Shown here: positions 9,311 through 20,427 of the stretch, piece by piece
Layout of the letters: each line of letters begins with the position of its first letter
Numbering within the stretch: position 1 is the stretch's first letter
Source of the DNA: Agmasoma carcini (nom. nud.)
Taxonomy: Eukaryota; Microsporidia; Thelohaniidae
Length of the DNA stretch: 64,000 bases
Assembly (NCBI GenBank): GCA_029232285.1
Contig: JAOXFI010000024.1
Coordinates: forward strand, 1-64,000
Reading direction: 5' to 3'
Translations under genes and position numbers: made by a program
Notes under the pieces: model-generated
Told to the model about the DNA's origin: nothing
Database searches by the model: none
What the model saw: the letters and a program-made list of their open reading frames with translations, nothing else

Positions 9311-12300
9311 ATGCATCCAAAGGACTTTGGTAAGTATCACATCGATGCTTTCAATAAAATAGATTTCAATGCCATTATTGCAAACACTAGACCATTGGAG
9401 TATTCTGGTTTCAGACTTTCGTTTGATGAGATTGAAATTAACATTCCTTTTTGTGAAGATTCTTTTTACGATAAAAGACTATTTCCTGCAGATTGTAGGC
9501 TTAAAGGTACTACATATGGTGGTAAAATCCTTCTAAAAACCACATTAAGCTACAACGAAAGAATATTGTTTTCAGATTGGAAAGAGGGTGGTATATTGCC
9601 TATAATGTTGCGATCCAAATATTGTAATTTAAACCGTGTTGATGATATGAGATCGGTGGGCGAGGATCCAGGTGAACCAGGTGGTTACTTTATCATTAAT
9701 GGTATAGACAAGCTGGTTCGTCTTACTTCTATACAAAGAAGGAACTATCCTTTTGTCTACAAGCAAAAATCAACCTCTAAAGCTCTTAATGATATTTATA
9801 TCAATATTAGAAGTGTTGGTCCTGATGAATTGGGCAAGGTTGTAAACATCTACCAAACAAAGACTGGTAATTTCTTTATAAAAATATTCATTGGAGGTAG
9901 ATCTTATCTTTTTCCTCTCATTTTAATTTTAAGAGGTTTGAAAAACGTTTCTGATGAAGAAATTTATAAGCGATTAGATCAAAATTCTACTATTTTAAAT
10001 ATGTTTGATTATGATTTTGCACATACCTTAGATGAAGCTAGGCAAGCAATTAGTAATGTTATATGGCATAAATACTCTAATAGCAACGATGATAGTGTTG
10101 CAGATGCGTTCTTTGCTGATTTTCTCCCACATTTAAGTAATAATGAGGATAAGTTTAATTTCATACTCTTTTCTGTGAGTAGGTTAATAAAAGCTGTAAA
10201 GAATGAATCATATGAGATAAGAGATCATCCATCTTGCCATGAGATGCTTACAGAAGCACAACTTGTCTCTGTAACTATTAAAGAAAGACTGGAAGAGATA
10301 AAAAAAACATTTACCTATAAGATAAAGTCTGTCATTAACAAATATACAAATGTTGGTAGTAGTTCTGCTTCACAGTCTGGAGATTCTCAAAGTAGCTTTG
10401 ATAATGATTCCTCTACGACAGAGAGTGCTCATTTCCGTACTCACAAGCAGGTCTTAGTCGAAGACAGTTCAAGAGTATCTGAGCCAAATGATATTGCCTT
10501 TTTAACTGATACAGAAATTCAAAAGATTCTTACCATGTATAACAACTTGGATCTAAGACTTACATTCAAAACCCATACTTTATTATCATCTGGTAATTTG
10601 AATGCAACATGTTGTTCTGATCTTTTAGACACCAGCGGTTATAGTATATTTGCTGAAAGGATTAACTTTTGGAGGTTTTTATCACATTTTGAGGCTATTA
10701 ATAGGGGATCATTCTTTTTACAATTGAAAATCACATCAATCAGAAAGCTACGACCTGAAAGTTGGGGTTTTGTATGCCCAGTTAATACTCCCGATGGTGT
10801 ATCATGTGGTATTTTACTCCACAAGTCTAGAGATTGTGTCATCAAAACTGTATGTAAAAAAATACCAGTTGAGTCTTTTTATAATCTTGGCGTATCTCCT
10901 CTTATTTTAGGAACATCTGTGTTTTATAATGGCAGACTTATAGGGGGTGTTCATGATAAGGATCGTTTCTTTAAAAGATTAATTCACTTTAAGTTAGTAA
11001 ATGACCTTCAGATCGAGACATTCAATTGTGATGATGCTGTTTTTATATCTAATGAACCTTTTATCTTTGTTCGACAGATATTGGACAAGAAAGAAAATAA
11101 GCCGATGTGGATTGGTATTAGAGAGCAGATGAGTATGCATATCGGTTTGGGTGAATATTATAAGGATGACGTATATTATATTGAAAAACATGATAAAGAA
11201 TCTCGTTATCAGGAAATTGATCTGATGAACATATTTAGTAGTATTGGCTGTATGATTCCACTTTCTAATCATAATCCATCACCCAGAAACATGTATCAAT
11301 GTCAAATGGCAAAGCAAGCTATGGGTATTTCTTGTTATAATCCTCAATTTAGAGCTGATAACAAGAGCTATGCTATTAATTATTTACAACAACCTCTTTT
11401 GAAGACGTGTGCCTATGATTCTACCTTCTCTAATCATCCACTAGGTATTAATTGTATTGTTGCCGTCCTTTCATATACTGCATATGATATGGAGGATGCT
11501 GTCATCTTAAACAAAAGTTCTGTTGAGAGGGGTTTATTTGGGGGTTATGTTTACAAAGTAGAAAGCTTTGAGATTCCAAGAAATGCTATACTTACGTATG
11601 TAGCATCGCCTTCAACACAGCTGAAGAAAGGTGAATGTCTTATTAAATACATTGTTGATGATTCCTGGTCATCTGAGACTTATAAATCAGAGGAGTGTTC
11701 CGCAGTTGAAAGTTCAATCCTTTATACGAATAATGGCAACAGATATGTTAAATTTAAGTATCGAATCATTAGAAATCCAATAATTGGTGATAAGTTCTGT
11801 TCTAGACATGGTCAAAAAGGTATATTATCGTTTTTATGGAAAGATATTGACATGCCTTTTACAGAATCAGGAACTAGGCCTGATGTGATTATTAATCCAC
11901 ATGCTTTCCCTTCAAGAATGACTATTGGTATGATTCTTGAAAGTATGGCAGCAAAAACTGCTGCTGTTACTGGTGAGTTTATTGATGCAACACCCTTTAA
12001 AAAGGCAATATATTTTGAGGATATTAATGATGGTAACTTTGACACTACAAGAAAGAATTTGGGTGAAGAACTTAAGAAAACGGGTTTTAATTATTACGGA
12101 AATGAACCGATGTATTCAGGATTAACGGGTACAGAGTTTTACTCTGATATTTTTATTGGTGTCGTGTATTATCAAAGACTGAGACATATGGTTAATGATA
12201 AATTCCAAGTGCGTACGTCAGGAGCTATAGTTTCTACAACTCAACAGCCTGTTGGTGGTCGTAGACGTGGAGGTGGTATTAGATTTGGAGAGATGGAAAA

Positions 12301-12532
12301 GGATGCACTTATTGCCCACAACACACCTTCTCTTATGAGAGATAGATTGATGAAATGTTCTGATAAAGCGATATTTAACTACTGTGAGGAATGTAAGTCT
12401 ATATTATTCACTTCTTCAACATCGTGTGTTTGCGGGAATAAAGTCTTTAAGTCTATAGAAATGCCATTTGTATTTAAGTACTTATGTGCCGAACTTGCAG
12501 CGATGAATGTTAAAGTAAATCTTAATTTATAA
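9311..12532 (+). CDS. RPA2: DNA-directed RNA polymerase I second-largest subunit (RPA2/A135)
   Basis: A 1073-aa member of the Pol beta-subunit family. It matches Pol I rather than Pol II or III at FPADCRLKGTTYGGKILLK, LPIMLRSKYCNL and GGYFIINGIDKLVR, which align with yeast A135 positions. The catalytic-side GDKFCSRHGQKG (about residues 826-837), the RPDVIINPHAFPSRMT block and the final zinc-binding segment with CEEC and CVCG (about 1025-1047) are all present. It forms the active centre of Pol I with RPA1 and transcribes the large rRNA precursor in the nucleolus. Residues about 350-395 are a Ser-rich low-complexity insert. The start follows CAAATTTTTTTCAT. Confidence 0.95.
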   Translation: MHPKDFGKYHIDAFNKIDFNAIIANTRPLEYSGFRLSFDEIEINIPFCEDSFYDKRLFPADCRLKGTTYGGKILLKTTLSYNERILFSDWKEGGILPIMLRSKYCNLNRVDDMRSVGEDPGEPGGYFIINGIDKLVRLTSIQRRNYPFVYKQKSTSKALNDIYINIRSVGPDELGKVVNIYQTKTGNFFIKIFIGGRSYLFPLILILRGLKNVSDEEIYKRLDQNSTILNMFDYDFAHTLDEARQAISNVIWHKYSNSNDDSVADAFFADFLPHLSNNEDKFNFILFSVSRLIKAVKNESYEIRDHPSCHEMLTEAQLVSVTIKERLEEIKKTFTYKIKSVINKYTNVGSSSASQSGDSQSSFDNDSSTTESAHFRTHKQVLVEDSSRVSEPNDIAFLTDTEIQKILTMYNNLDLRLTFKTHTLLSSGNLNATCCSDLLDTSGYSIFAERINFWRFLSHFEAINRGSFFLQLKITSIRKLRPESWGFVCPVNTPDGVSCGILLHKSRDCVIKTVCKKIPVESFYNLGVSPLILGTSVFYNGRLIGGVHDKDRFFKRLIHFKLVNDLQIETFNCDDAVFISNEPFIFVRQILDKKENKPMWIGIREQMSMHIGLGEYYKDDVYYIEKHDKESRYQEIDLMNIFSSIGCMIPLSNHNPSPRNMYQCQMAKQAMGISCYNPQFRADNKSYAINYLQQPLLKTCAYDSTFSNHPLGINCIVAVLSYTAYDMEDAVILNKSSVERGLFGGYVYKVESFEIPRNAILTYVASPSTQLKKGECLIKYIVDDSWSSETYKSEECSAVESSILYTNNGNRYVKFKYRIIRNPIIGDKFCSRHGQKGILSFLWKDIDMPFTESGTRPDVIINPHAFPSRMTIGMILESMAAKTAAVTGEFIDATPFKKAIYFEDINDGNFDTTRKNLGEELKKTGFNYYGNEPMYSGLTGTEFYSDIFIGVVYYQRLRHMVNDKFQVRTSGAIVSTTQQPVGGRRRGGGIRFGEMEKDALIAHNTPSLMRDRLMKCSDKAIFNYCEECKSILFTSSTSCVCGNKVFKSIEMPFVFKYLCAELAAMNVKVNLNL

Positions 12533-12686
12533 TTTGTACTCCATAAAAATGTTATTATTATTTAATATTTAAGTTTTTGCCTACATATCGAAATATTTTT
12601 TGCTCATAATTGAATTAGTGCGGTATTTTGTACATGTGATTTTTTCACCATTTAAATTATATCTTTTTGTAACTAGAATTGTACAT

Positions 12687-12878
12687 ATGACTAATATTAT
12701 ACTAATATCATATTTTTTGATTATTTACATTTTTGGTGTGTCACTGATCGTATCTTTGGTATATAAAAGCTATACAAATAATAATAGTTATCGTAATACA
12801 GCCATTCATTATATATGTTCATTTATACCATCAGTTATATATTTTATTATATACGAACTATACATAAGAATAAAATAG
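12687..12878 (+). CDS. possible small two-span membrane protein, 62 aa
   Basis: An open frame from the first ATG gives two hydrophobic helices (about residues 3-25 and 41-58) with a short polar loop of Tyr/Asn/Ser between them. Size and topology resemble V-ATPase subunit e or small ER membrane subunits, but there is no diagnostic motif. It ends 62 bp before the Rsa4 gene on the same strand, and no AAATTT/CCC signal sits directly before the ATG. It could be a chance frame in AT-rich DNA, which easily encodes hydrophobic peptides. Confidence 0.3.
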   Translation: MTNIILISYFLIIYIFGVSLIVSLVYKSYTNNNSYRNTAIHYICSFIPSVIYFIIYELYIRIK

Positions 12879-12940
12879 TGATTAAAATCTTTATTTTGTC
12901 AGTGAAAATTTTATTAATAATTCTTCAAAAATTTTATCTT

Positions 12941-14119
12941 ATGTCAAATGTGACGCACATACAGTTTGAAGATAAAAACGGAAAACTTATAACAGATGTG
13001 ATGCAAGTACCTACAGAGATCACAGCGGAACAACTAAAAACGCTTATAAAGCGTGATGAGGATTTATATGTCAATGGAAATCTTATTTCTAGTACTTTGG
13101 AAAACAGCTTGTCATATTCTGAAATCACAGATCAAGAGCATATTTTTATAGTTAAACTATCAAAGAACTTAGAAGGTAGTCAACCAGCTTTTTTCTGTTC
13201 TGGAACCTTTTCCGGTCATCAAGGTCCAGTACTGGCCACTAAATTGGGAAAGAATGTTTTGGTTACGGCTGGAGGAGACAAAACAGTTAGATTTTGGAAT
13301 TTATTAACTAAAAATCAGTTTAAAATTGTTGAAAAACACTCAAATTGGGTATTAGCACTTGATATCAGAGATGATCTAGTGGTATCTGGTGGAATGGATG
13401 GTGTTATAAATTTATATGATATTGATGGTAACCATTTAAAAAGTATGAAGCAACATAGAGAGGGTGTTGTTGGAGTTAAAATATTAGAAGATAAGATTGT
13501 TAGCATTTCAAGGGATAAGACATGTATTATATGGTCTCTAAAAGGACATGTGATTACATCCTGGGCCCATTCTAAACCACTTAGATCATTCGCAGCATTT
13601 GATAATTATATTTTTACTGCAAGTTCTGATGGACAAATAAAAGTTTACAAGGATAATAAATATTATTGTAATCTAGAAGGTCACTCTTCGTCGGTGAATT
13701 CAATACAGTTTAATGGTACTTATGTTATTTCGGGTGATGATAACGGTCAAATTATCATTTGGAAAGATTTTAAAGCACATAGAAGGGTTTCACATAAGGC
13801 AGAGGTCATGAGTATTAGTATTGGACATGATAACAAGAGTTTTGCTTCTGGATCTTTTGATAGAACAGTTAAGTTATGGGATTTAGAAACAGGGTCCAAT
13901 TTAGTTACATATTATCACACTAACAGAGTATTTAAGGTTATGGCATTGAATGATTTGATTATTAGTGGATCACAAGATAAAACAATAAAAATGTATAGAA
14001 TTAGTGAACAAAGGCGAATGAGTGACTTAGTGTGTGATGATCAAGTTTATGATTTCGATTATTCTAATGGAAAGGTGGTTTGCGGTACGAAAAGCAACAA
14101 AATTCATTTTTTTAGTTAA
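12941..14119 (+). CDS. RSA4: ribosome assembly protein Rsa4/NLE1 (Notchless), WD40
   Basis: A 392-aa protein with an N-terminal NLE ubiquitin-like domain (about residues 1-75; IQFEDKNGKL, TLENSLSYSE) and a WD40 propeller (about 88-392) with repeats such as GDKTVRFWNL, GSFDRTVKLWDL and GSQDKTIKMYRI. The link (AFFCSGTFSGHQGPVLA) and KHSNWVLALDI match NLE1/Rsa4, not its relative Ytm1/WDR12. In yeast the AAA ATPase Rea1 pulls on the NLE domain of Rsa4 to mature the pre-60S particle. The frame is open 42 codons upstream, but the ATG at 12941, after CAAAAATTTTATCTT, begins the family similarity. Next to RPA2, so two ribosome-production genes lie side by side. Confidence 0.88.
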   Translation: MSNVTHIQFEDKNGKLITDVMQVPTEITAEQLKTLIKRDEDLYVNGNLISSTLENSLSYSEITDQEHIFIVKLSKNLEGSQPAFFCSGTFSGHQGPVLATKLGKNVLVTAGGDKTVRFWNLLTKNQFKIVEKHSNWVLALDIRDDLVVSGGMDGVINLYDIDGNHLKSMKQHREGVVGVKILEDKIVSISRDKTCIIWSLKGHVITSWAHSKPLRSFAAFDNYIFTASSDGQIKVYKDNKYYCNLEGHSSSVNSIQFNGTYVISGDDNGQIIIWKDFKAHRRVSHKAEVMSISIGHDNKSFASGSFDRTVKLWDLETGSNLVTYYHTNRVFKVMALNDLIISGSQDKTIKMYRISEQRRMSDLVCDDQVYDFDYSNGKVVCGTKSNKIHFFS

Positions 14120-16100
14120 AAAATAAAATTAATTACGTTGATTTATATGTAAATATTATTAAATGATGAATAGGGTATAAATTATATATTATTTTTCTAT
14201 GATTATTTCAGATCTTCACGTGTGGAGAAGCAAACAATTAATTGGATCATAACAGGCTTAATCAGGTCTGAAGAGATACATAAAACTTTGTACGTTCTAA
14301 CTAACCAACTAAACCTGTCTAATAGAAATTTCAGAGAGACGATTATGCCTTTATCAGTAGAATACAGCTTACCAATCATCAATTAGATAAATACAGGGGT
14401 TTAATAAGAAATTTTATGTATTGTGTATATGGAGTAAGAGGTATATGGGTAGTATTGATGGATATATGTGGAAATGTAACCACAAGACCTATACCAAATA
14501 AAAATGGGATCAATTTTCTCGAATTCAAGACTTGCGCGCTTCAATCATGAGTACAAACTATGTAGTTATGAAATGTGGGTGTTTTTGAACCAAAAGCCTG
14601 TAGACAAATGGGTTGTCAGAAAAACAATAATCCAGGCTTATAAAAATTCCAAGTGTTTATATGTTATTATTTTGAGATTATCAAATAACTTTTGGTGGTC
14701 CCTGTGTGATTTTGCAAATTGATGGATTTTGTTTTTAACACAGGACTAAAAATCATCGTAGTAGAGTGGGTTGAGAAATAGGTGTGGTATTTGGCATTAT
14801 TGACTAAATCATTAAGCCAGCTGACGACTACATGAAAGTTGTAGAGTAAAAAGATAAAAAATCTTCTCCCTATTATACAAAATATATCGCTACCCAATTC
14901 AATTTTACATACGACGAATATACGGCTTAAGGAATATAAACAGAGTGAACTACACCAATTAACTGGCAACCATTCCTTTTATTTTGTTGAATCAGAAACA
15001 GGGGCATATGCAAGCGATTGAATTATTTTTAAACAACACGAAACCGCATATAAATGAATTCAATATTGGTGGAAGTTAACCTGTGGGTATATGTGATGTG
15101 TGATTGCTTTTATAATGGTGCATTTGAGGATTTAATTACATGTGCTCGAAATCAATTTCCTATCAGATATCTCATTTAAAAAAATTATTATATAAAGAAC
15201 ATATGGCTTTAATTTTTTAATATTTGATTGTACACAAAACAGGTGCTAAAAGTTTAATGCGGTAAATATTTTCAATGTGTTTTAAAGTTTATTACCTCGA
15301 TTGTAGATAGCACATCCGGTTCAGTTTGGAGTTCTATTGTTCAGTAGATCTCAATAAGCTTTATATTTTTTGAGAGAACAGACACCATCAAGAACATAAT
15401 TTCTTTAATATATTTTTAATTGGTGGTTGAATATCAATATGTTAGCTTTCTTGTTAACAGTGATGATATATTAATTCGTTACTTAATAGTTAATACAAAA
15501 CTTTTGTCAAACTTTAACCTATCACATCATGTAAGAACAAGCTGCACTTGCCATGCTGCAATAGCAAGATAAAAAAATCAATTTACATAAAGTCTATTTA
15601 TACACAACGTCTTATGAGACAACCATACGCGCGAGTAACGAAATATAAATCATTGTTATTTGGAATGAAGATAGCTCTTCAAATATTAAACCCTAATTAT
15701 AAAAACTTAAGAATGGTAGAATGATTATGAGAGACATATCTAAACACGTCTGTACTCAAGTGTTCGGTATAAGATACTAATAAAATATCTAGGATATATA
15801 AAAGGGTTGGTTTTATATTATAAACATTATAATTGATATGAAAATTTGATTAATTTCAAAATATTATGAAAAGTACATATAAATAATCCTTTGATTAAGT
15901 TACAAAGATAAACTCATTAAGATAGGTATTAAGAATTTGAGTATAAATATGGCTGCTTGTATAACACACTTTTATTTGAAAAAACGTTTCTGATTAAAAA
16001 ATAAATTATAGAAAAGAAGAGAGCGCGTTATTGTTATATTAATACACTTCCTTAGAGGAAATTAATCGTTTAACTTGAACTAAAATTTTTAGCAACATCA
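14120..16100. other. gene-free region, left part of transposon graveyard
   Basis: No frame longer than about 70 residues with any family resemblance. One dispersed-repeat copy lies at about 15518-15635, related to 16428-16570 (shared CCTATCACAT and a CATAAAGTCTATTTATA-like core). Positions 14960-15060 read in one plus frame as a broken protein with ESETGAYASD, faintly like a retroelement RNase H segment; too weak to call. Confidence 0.5.
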
Positions 16101-16229
16101 TCTTAGAAACTCTGAGTCAACAATGATTTGTACAAGACTGGGGTTATTGAGTGATGATAAGTTACCCAAGTTGTGGTCGATCAATGTCACCACAAAAGAG
16201 CAGAAGAATGAAAGATGGCTACATTTGGT

Positions 16230-17065
16230 AGTGTTTTAAAATCTGTAAATCTAAAACATTTTTCTATTTATTCAAACTTACATTACAATGTATCTTTAAG
16301 CTTTCTGATACTTCTGAAAATGATATTGTCATAAGACAATTCTATGACAAAGTGCAAACCTCTCTGGTGGATGGTAATACAATACTACACCAAACTTAAA
16401 AAGTATAAATATTATTTCAAAATCTGGCCTATCACATGATGGAAGAGAAGAAGCAGTTGCATTTAGGCACTCCAAACACTAATAAAACTTTCAACATAAA
16501 ATCTATTTATATAAAACAGCTCATGGAAACACCATCAGAGGGTGTCACATCAATACTATTACCATAGAGTTGAATTTGATAAGATATATTATAGCTCAAT
16601 AATTTGTATTATCAGAGAGTCTAAATATATTAATTTGTTGTTTAGACGAGAATAAAATATTTAAGATCGTTGAAATTGATGAGTTTCTGTTCTTTAAAAA
16701 AAGTATAATTTTAGAAGATTAACAAATAATGTTTGATATATTACAGGAATTGAAAGAAATAGTTAAAAATGTTTTATTGTGCCCGTTAAAAGGCAAGATG
16801 TTTCTACTATGACTAGTGTGGTCTTTGAAAATGTTTTACTGGGTACAATTATTGTTACGGATGAATGAAAAGCATAAAAACCCACATTTTGAAATCATAA
16901 GATTACATTTATAAGCCCGTTAATCATTCGGTTAAGTTTATATCGACTCTTAGTAGCAAGGTACACACCAATATAAGGGAAGGTTTATTTTCGCAGAAAA
17001 AGAAATATCTAAAGGCCAATGATAATTTTTATAGATCTATTCTAAGAAGAAGTTTTTAAATTTAA
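16230..17065 (+). pseudogene. decayed Merlin (ISXO2/IS1595-like) transposase, copy 1
   Basis: Translated fragments in shifting plus-strand frames keep the order of an ISXO2-type DDE transposase: a Cys/Phe-rich N-terminal piece near 16233-16350, KIVEIDEFLFFKK (first catalytic Asp) near 16665-16700, FIVPVKRQDVSTMTSVVFEN near 16775-16835, LGTIIVTDE (second Asp) near 16840-16865, and VHTNIREGLFSQKKKYLKAN near 16960-17020 in place of the HTNTIEGLW block. Frames are broken by stops and shifts, and a dispersed-repeat copy (16428-16570) sits between the N-terminal piece and the catalytic core, perhaps inserted. Boundaries are approximate and no terminal inverted repeats were identified. Confidence 0.7.
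16428..16570 (+). repeat. dispersed repeat copy (family also at about 15518 and 270)
   Basis: Shares CCTATCACAT, a CATAAAATCTATTTATA core and a following CAGCTCATGGAAACACCA with CGTCTTATGAGACAACCA in the copy at 15518-15635; a shorter, more diverged copy lies at 270-375. Similarity is patchy, so the family is old. Identity of the parent element is unknown. Confidence 0.55.
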
Positions 17066-17100
17066 TGATTTTTTTCTTTTTACCACAGCTTCTTATATAT

Positions 17101-17960
17101 TTATAATATTTTTGGATCGATCATCATAAAATTTTCCCTGGAGGAAAAATAAATAAATTTTTGATATTTGAAAACTTTTTTATTTAATAAATAAATGATT
17201 TGTGCGAAACCATCACGCATAATGCTATCTTTGAACATCATTTCTGACAAAAACACATCTACCTTTGCAGATAACAACCCTTTACGTTTTTTGATTCTTG
17301 CCTTAACCTTCGCCCAATATGACTCAATATATTGAGTATGAGTAAGATTAATAGGGTTAACAAAATTGATACTATGATTAACAGTATCAAGTGAGAGAAA
17401 CAATTTTTGATTTATTCTTGAATATGAAAATACATCATCATAATAAATTATAGTACCTTCATTACATACTCTTTAGATTATAGGCAATAAAGACAGTGCA
17501 GTTCTATCTTGAACATAAACCAAATACACTTTAGAAAATCTATCTGATATACCAAAAAATTAAAGATCGTTATTAAGGAATCTTCTTCTATCCCTTTTTC
17601 TTTTATGATAAAGTTAATTCTCTTCAACTTGACACAGCACGTTTCTGCCCAATAGCTATAGATTTTATCAAAATTAATCTTTTAATATATCTTATTGACA
17701 GTTTTATAAGATAAATTTGCTACATTTTAGATTTTGAAATTTTAATATCACTTTTCTCAAAATTAATGATTTTCAAAATCATCGAAATATTAACATTTAA
17801 ATTCTCAAAAAACCTTTTAACACCCACACATATATTATTCAAACATCTAAATGCTTTGTAATCAACATTTCGTATATACTTTACATGATTACAAGAAATG
17901 TGACAAATGGGCAGTGAAAAAAACATTATGTAGTAAACTCGATTTTTGAAAAACATAGAT
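17101..17960 (-). pseudogene. decayed Merlin (ISXO2/IS1595-like) transposase, copy 2
   Basis: On the minus strand, from 17956 downward: a zinc-ribbon-like start with HVKYIRNVDYKAFRC then LNNIC, FFENLNVNISMILKII, a helix-turn-helix remnant, a QVEEN stop LYHKRKRDRRR block where the family has DES..RKYNRGR, FFGISDRFSKVYLVYVQDRT, GTIIYYDDVFSY, and INFVNPINLTHTQYIESYW with the catalytic Glu. At least three in-frame stops interrupt the catalytic half, and the first catalytic Asp is not preserved. The last 100 codons (17101-17403) are still open, which suggests fairly recent decay. Confidence 0.88.
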
Positions 17961-18094
17961 TAACTATCAATTCTATACAAATATTGCTTGATCTCATTAT
18001 TAAAAAATTCTAATGATTTAAAGATTTTATATCATGTAGAAACATTATAAATGTATGTATTCTTGTTCTTCTAGATCTTTTCCAACAAAAAATC

Positions 18095-18890
18095 TAAATG
18101 TGATTAAAAGGTATGTGGTAAAACCCCTCCCATTTTTTTAAATATTTTAACCTTTACGCCTAACAATGATCTCTCAATATTTTGGGCATGTGCTCTGGTT
18201 AAAGGGTTTATAAAATTTCGTTGGTGAATTACTGTATAATGAACATAGACCAGATCTAATATATTCGAATATGTTAGCTATTCATCCGAAAATACGATTG
18301 AACTATTTTTACCTATCTTGAATAAAAGAGGGTTAATGTTGATCTTCTCGTTTTTCAACATAGAAATATCTTTTATCATTACCTTTTATCAGACCAAAAA
18401 TTCTTGTCATATCTACTCTATTATCATGATTCTAATGTTTTCAACCTCGGCTTCATTATTATTAATCTTTTATTCTCACTTAACATTTTCCTCTGTTAGA
18501 TTTTCTACGCTCAAAAAACTTAGACTCATCTATTTGAACTGGTTGTTCTATTGTTTCCATCATTTCATGCTGATGTGATACCGAAATGATTTCTGAGCAT
18601 AATTTTCTAAACATCTCAAACCGTTTGAAAATAGTATCAATACATCACCAACTTATTATTGTACCATTTTATATGGCATTTCTATTGTAAAATAGAATGC
18701 AGCTCCAGTATAATACAAATGTTAAATTTCGTTTTTAAACTCACATTTAGATCTAAAAGATTTAAAGTTTTAATAGTAATATTTATCGAACAATACATTT
18801 GGTAGGATTTTGCTGCTTCTAGACGCTGTAATTTTTTTATATTTCCCTCCTTGCTTCCTTTAATCTTGTTCCGCAACGATTATAGGTTTG
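18095..18890 (-). pseudogene. decayed Merlin (ISXO2/IS1595-like) transposase, copy 3
   Basis: Minus strand: an N-terminal piece (18682-18876) rich in Lys, a segment with FKRFEMFRKLCSEI, then PVQIDESKFFERRKSNRGK at about 18480-18540, which is an almost perfect match to the family's first catalytic block, and near 18145-18230 HQRNFINPLTRAHAQNIE for the NFVNP..THTQNIE block. Stops and frame changes occur between them. It lies head-to-tail with copy 2 on the same strand, but the two differ too much to be a recent tandem duplication. Confidence 0.82.
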
Positions 18891-19786
18891 TATATTATCG
18901 ATATCATTTAATATGCCATGTTCTTTAAGAAATTCTATAGATTTTTCTTAAATGCTAATAATAGTATAAAACTCCTTAGTTAAAATAACATAGGGTTTTA
19001 GTGCTGATATATATTTAAAAAAAGGATTCAAATTAATATTTTGAAGTTATAAAGAAAGGTAATATACAAATATATAATAAAATTTAAAATTTTTATCATT
19101 TGCTAACTATTTTTATTTAAATATAATATTTGGGTATAATAGTGTTTATATTCTACTATATATCTAATATTTTATTTAAAACACAATTACATAGCAACAA
19201 TTTCTCAGATTGCAAAACAGGCAGCACCCAATTGTTTACACTTGGTCGGTTTGAGGTGCAATTTCTAAATATGATCACTAATTTCCCAAAGTAAACAAGG
19301 TTATTAGTGCCCCCATGGCCCTAGTTTATTATAACCTAATTTTCCATTGTTTTAAACGTTACCACGTGGAGGTCTGGAGTCCTTGAAGATTTCGTTCTAT
19401 CCTTTTGGATATTTACTGAGAGTACTTGCATTGTGGGCGATATTAGAATTTTATTATTTCTTAAAATGATGGAATGAAGGCTTCAACGCAGATACTCTCA
19501 GTAAACAACCAAAGGATATTATTAATACGCTTGCTTACGATGATATTAAAATCGTTCAAATTATATATTTTAAAAGTATATAAGCACTGATTGTAATTAT
19601 CTGATCATTTATTAAATAATTATAGTTACTTCTAATTTCTGATTTAACCAAAAATTAAAACATATGAAGCATTTTGATTATTCATCTACACTTATCATTC
19701 ATAATATAAAAACAATAAATTTTAATAATTTATATTAAAAAACATACAAATTTATTTGCTTAAAAGAAAAGAAAATAATATAATTT
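18891..19786. other. gene-free spacer
   Basis: Nothing coding seen. About 19345-19410 has weak similarity to about 5118-5170 (TTGTTTT, then CCACGTGGAGGTCT against CCATGTGAAGGTCT), perhaps remains of one repeat family. Confidence 0.4.
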
Positions 19787-20293
19787 ATGTATCCTAAAAA
19801 TAAGAACAGACCGCGTAAGATAATTATACGGATGCTTATAACATTTATAATATGTTTGTTTGTATTGAGAGTCAACAGAAAAACATTTATGTTCTTTAAG
19901 ATAGAAAAAAAAATTAATTTAGCATATAAAAATACTACAAACTCGATAAGACCATTCCAAACATTTGACGTTGATTCGCTTGACGATTTTTATAATAAAT
20001 CCTTTAATGAACTTATAAAAAGGTCTAAGCATGTTATTAGAAAATCTTTAGAATCATTAATAAGAGAATTGGATAGATGTAAAAGTACAAATATTGATTT
20101 AAGATTTAGTCCAAATAAAAGAGCAATAACAACCATTAAAAGTTTAAATATTACAAACATTGACATCAATAAAGCCGGTCTTTGTCTATTTAACAAGAAT
20201 AACATTTCCAATATAATAATTTGTGGTGAGTTAGAAAACAAGAAATATGGAGCATATCATAAAATACGAAATTTAAGCGCATTTAAAAGCTAA
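19787..20293 (+). CDS. hypothetical protein with N-terminal membrane anchor, 168 aa
   Basis: Unrecognised. A basic start (PKNKNRPRK) leads into one hydrophobic stretch at about residues 12-28 (IIIRMLITFIICLFVLRV), giving a type II anchor or uncleaved signal; the remaining 140 residues are Lys/Asn/Ser-rich with a helical segment around residues 70-95. The ATG follows an AATAATATAATTT tract. It ends 134 bp from the convergent Mpe1 gene. It may be a secreted or endomembrane protein; microsporidia have many lineage-specific ones of this kind. Confidence 0.6.
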   Translation: MYPKNKNRPRKIIIRMLITFIICLFVLRVNRKTFMFFKIEKKINLAYKNTTNSIRPFQTFDVDSLDDFYNKSFNELIKRSKHVIRKSLESLIRELDRCKSTNIDLRFSPNKRAITTIKSLNITNIDINKAGLCLFNKNNISNIIICGELENKKYGAYHKIRNLSAFKS

Positions 20294-20427
20294 ATATTGA
20301 ATATAATTAAATAATCATAAAAATTATGTTATATGAGATAAAATAACCTTTTTTTATTGTAATAAGATACATTGAGTGTGATTTAAATCACTTATGTTAT
20401 AATATAAAAACATACAAAATATTTAAT

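Noticed and set aside
14504..14722. 72-codon plus frame after the Rsa4 gene
   Set aside because: No family match, no start signal beyond chance, and the surrounding region is full of repeat debris.
14960..15060. Possible retroelement RNase H fragment (ESETGAYASD)
   Set aside because: Too short and interrupted by stops; no reverse transcriptase blocks recognised nearby.
17720..18578. Hydrophobic frames opposite the Merlin remnants, such as 18318-18578 plus
   Set aside because: They are antisense to the transposase fragments, and the hydrophobic look comes from AT-rich complement.
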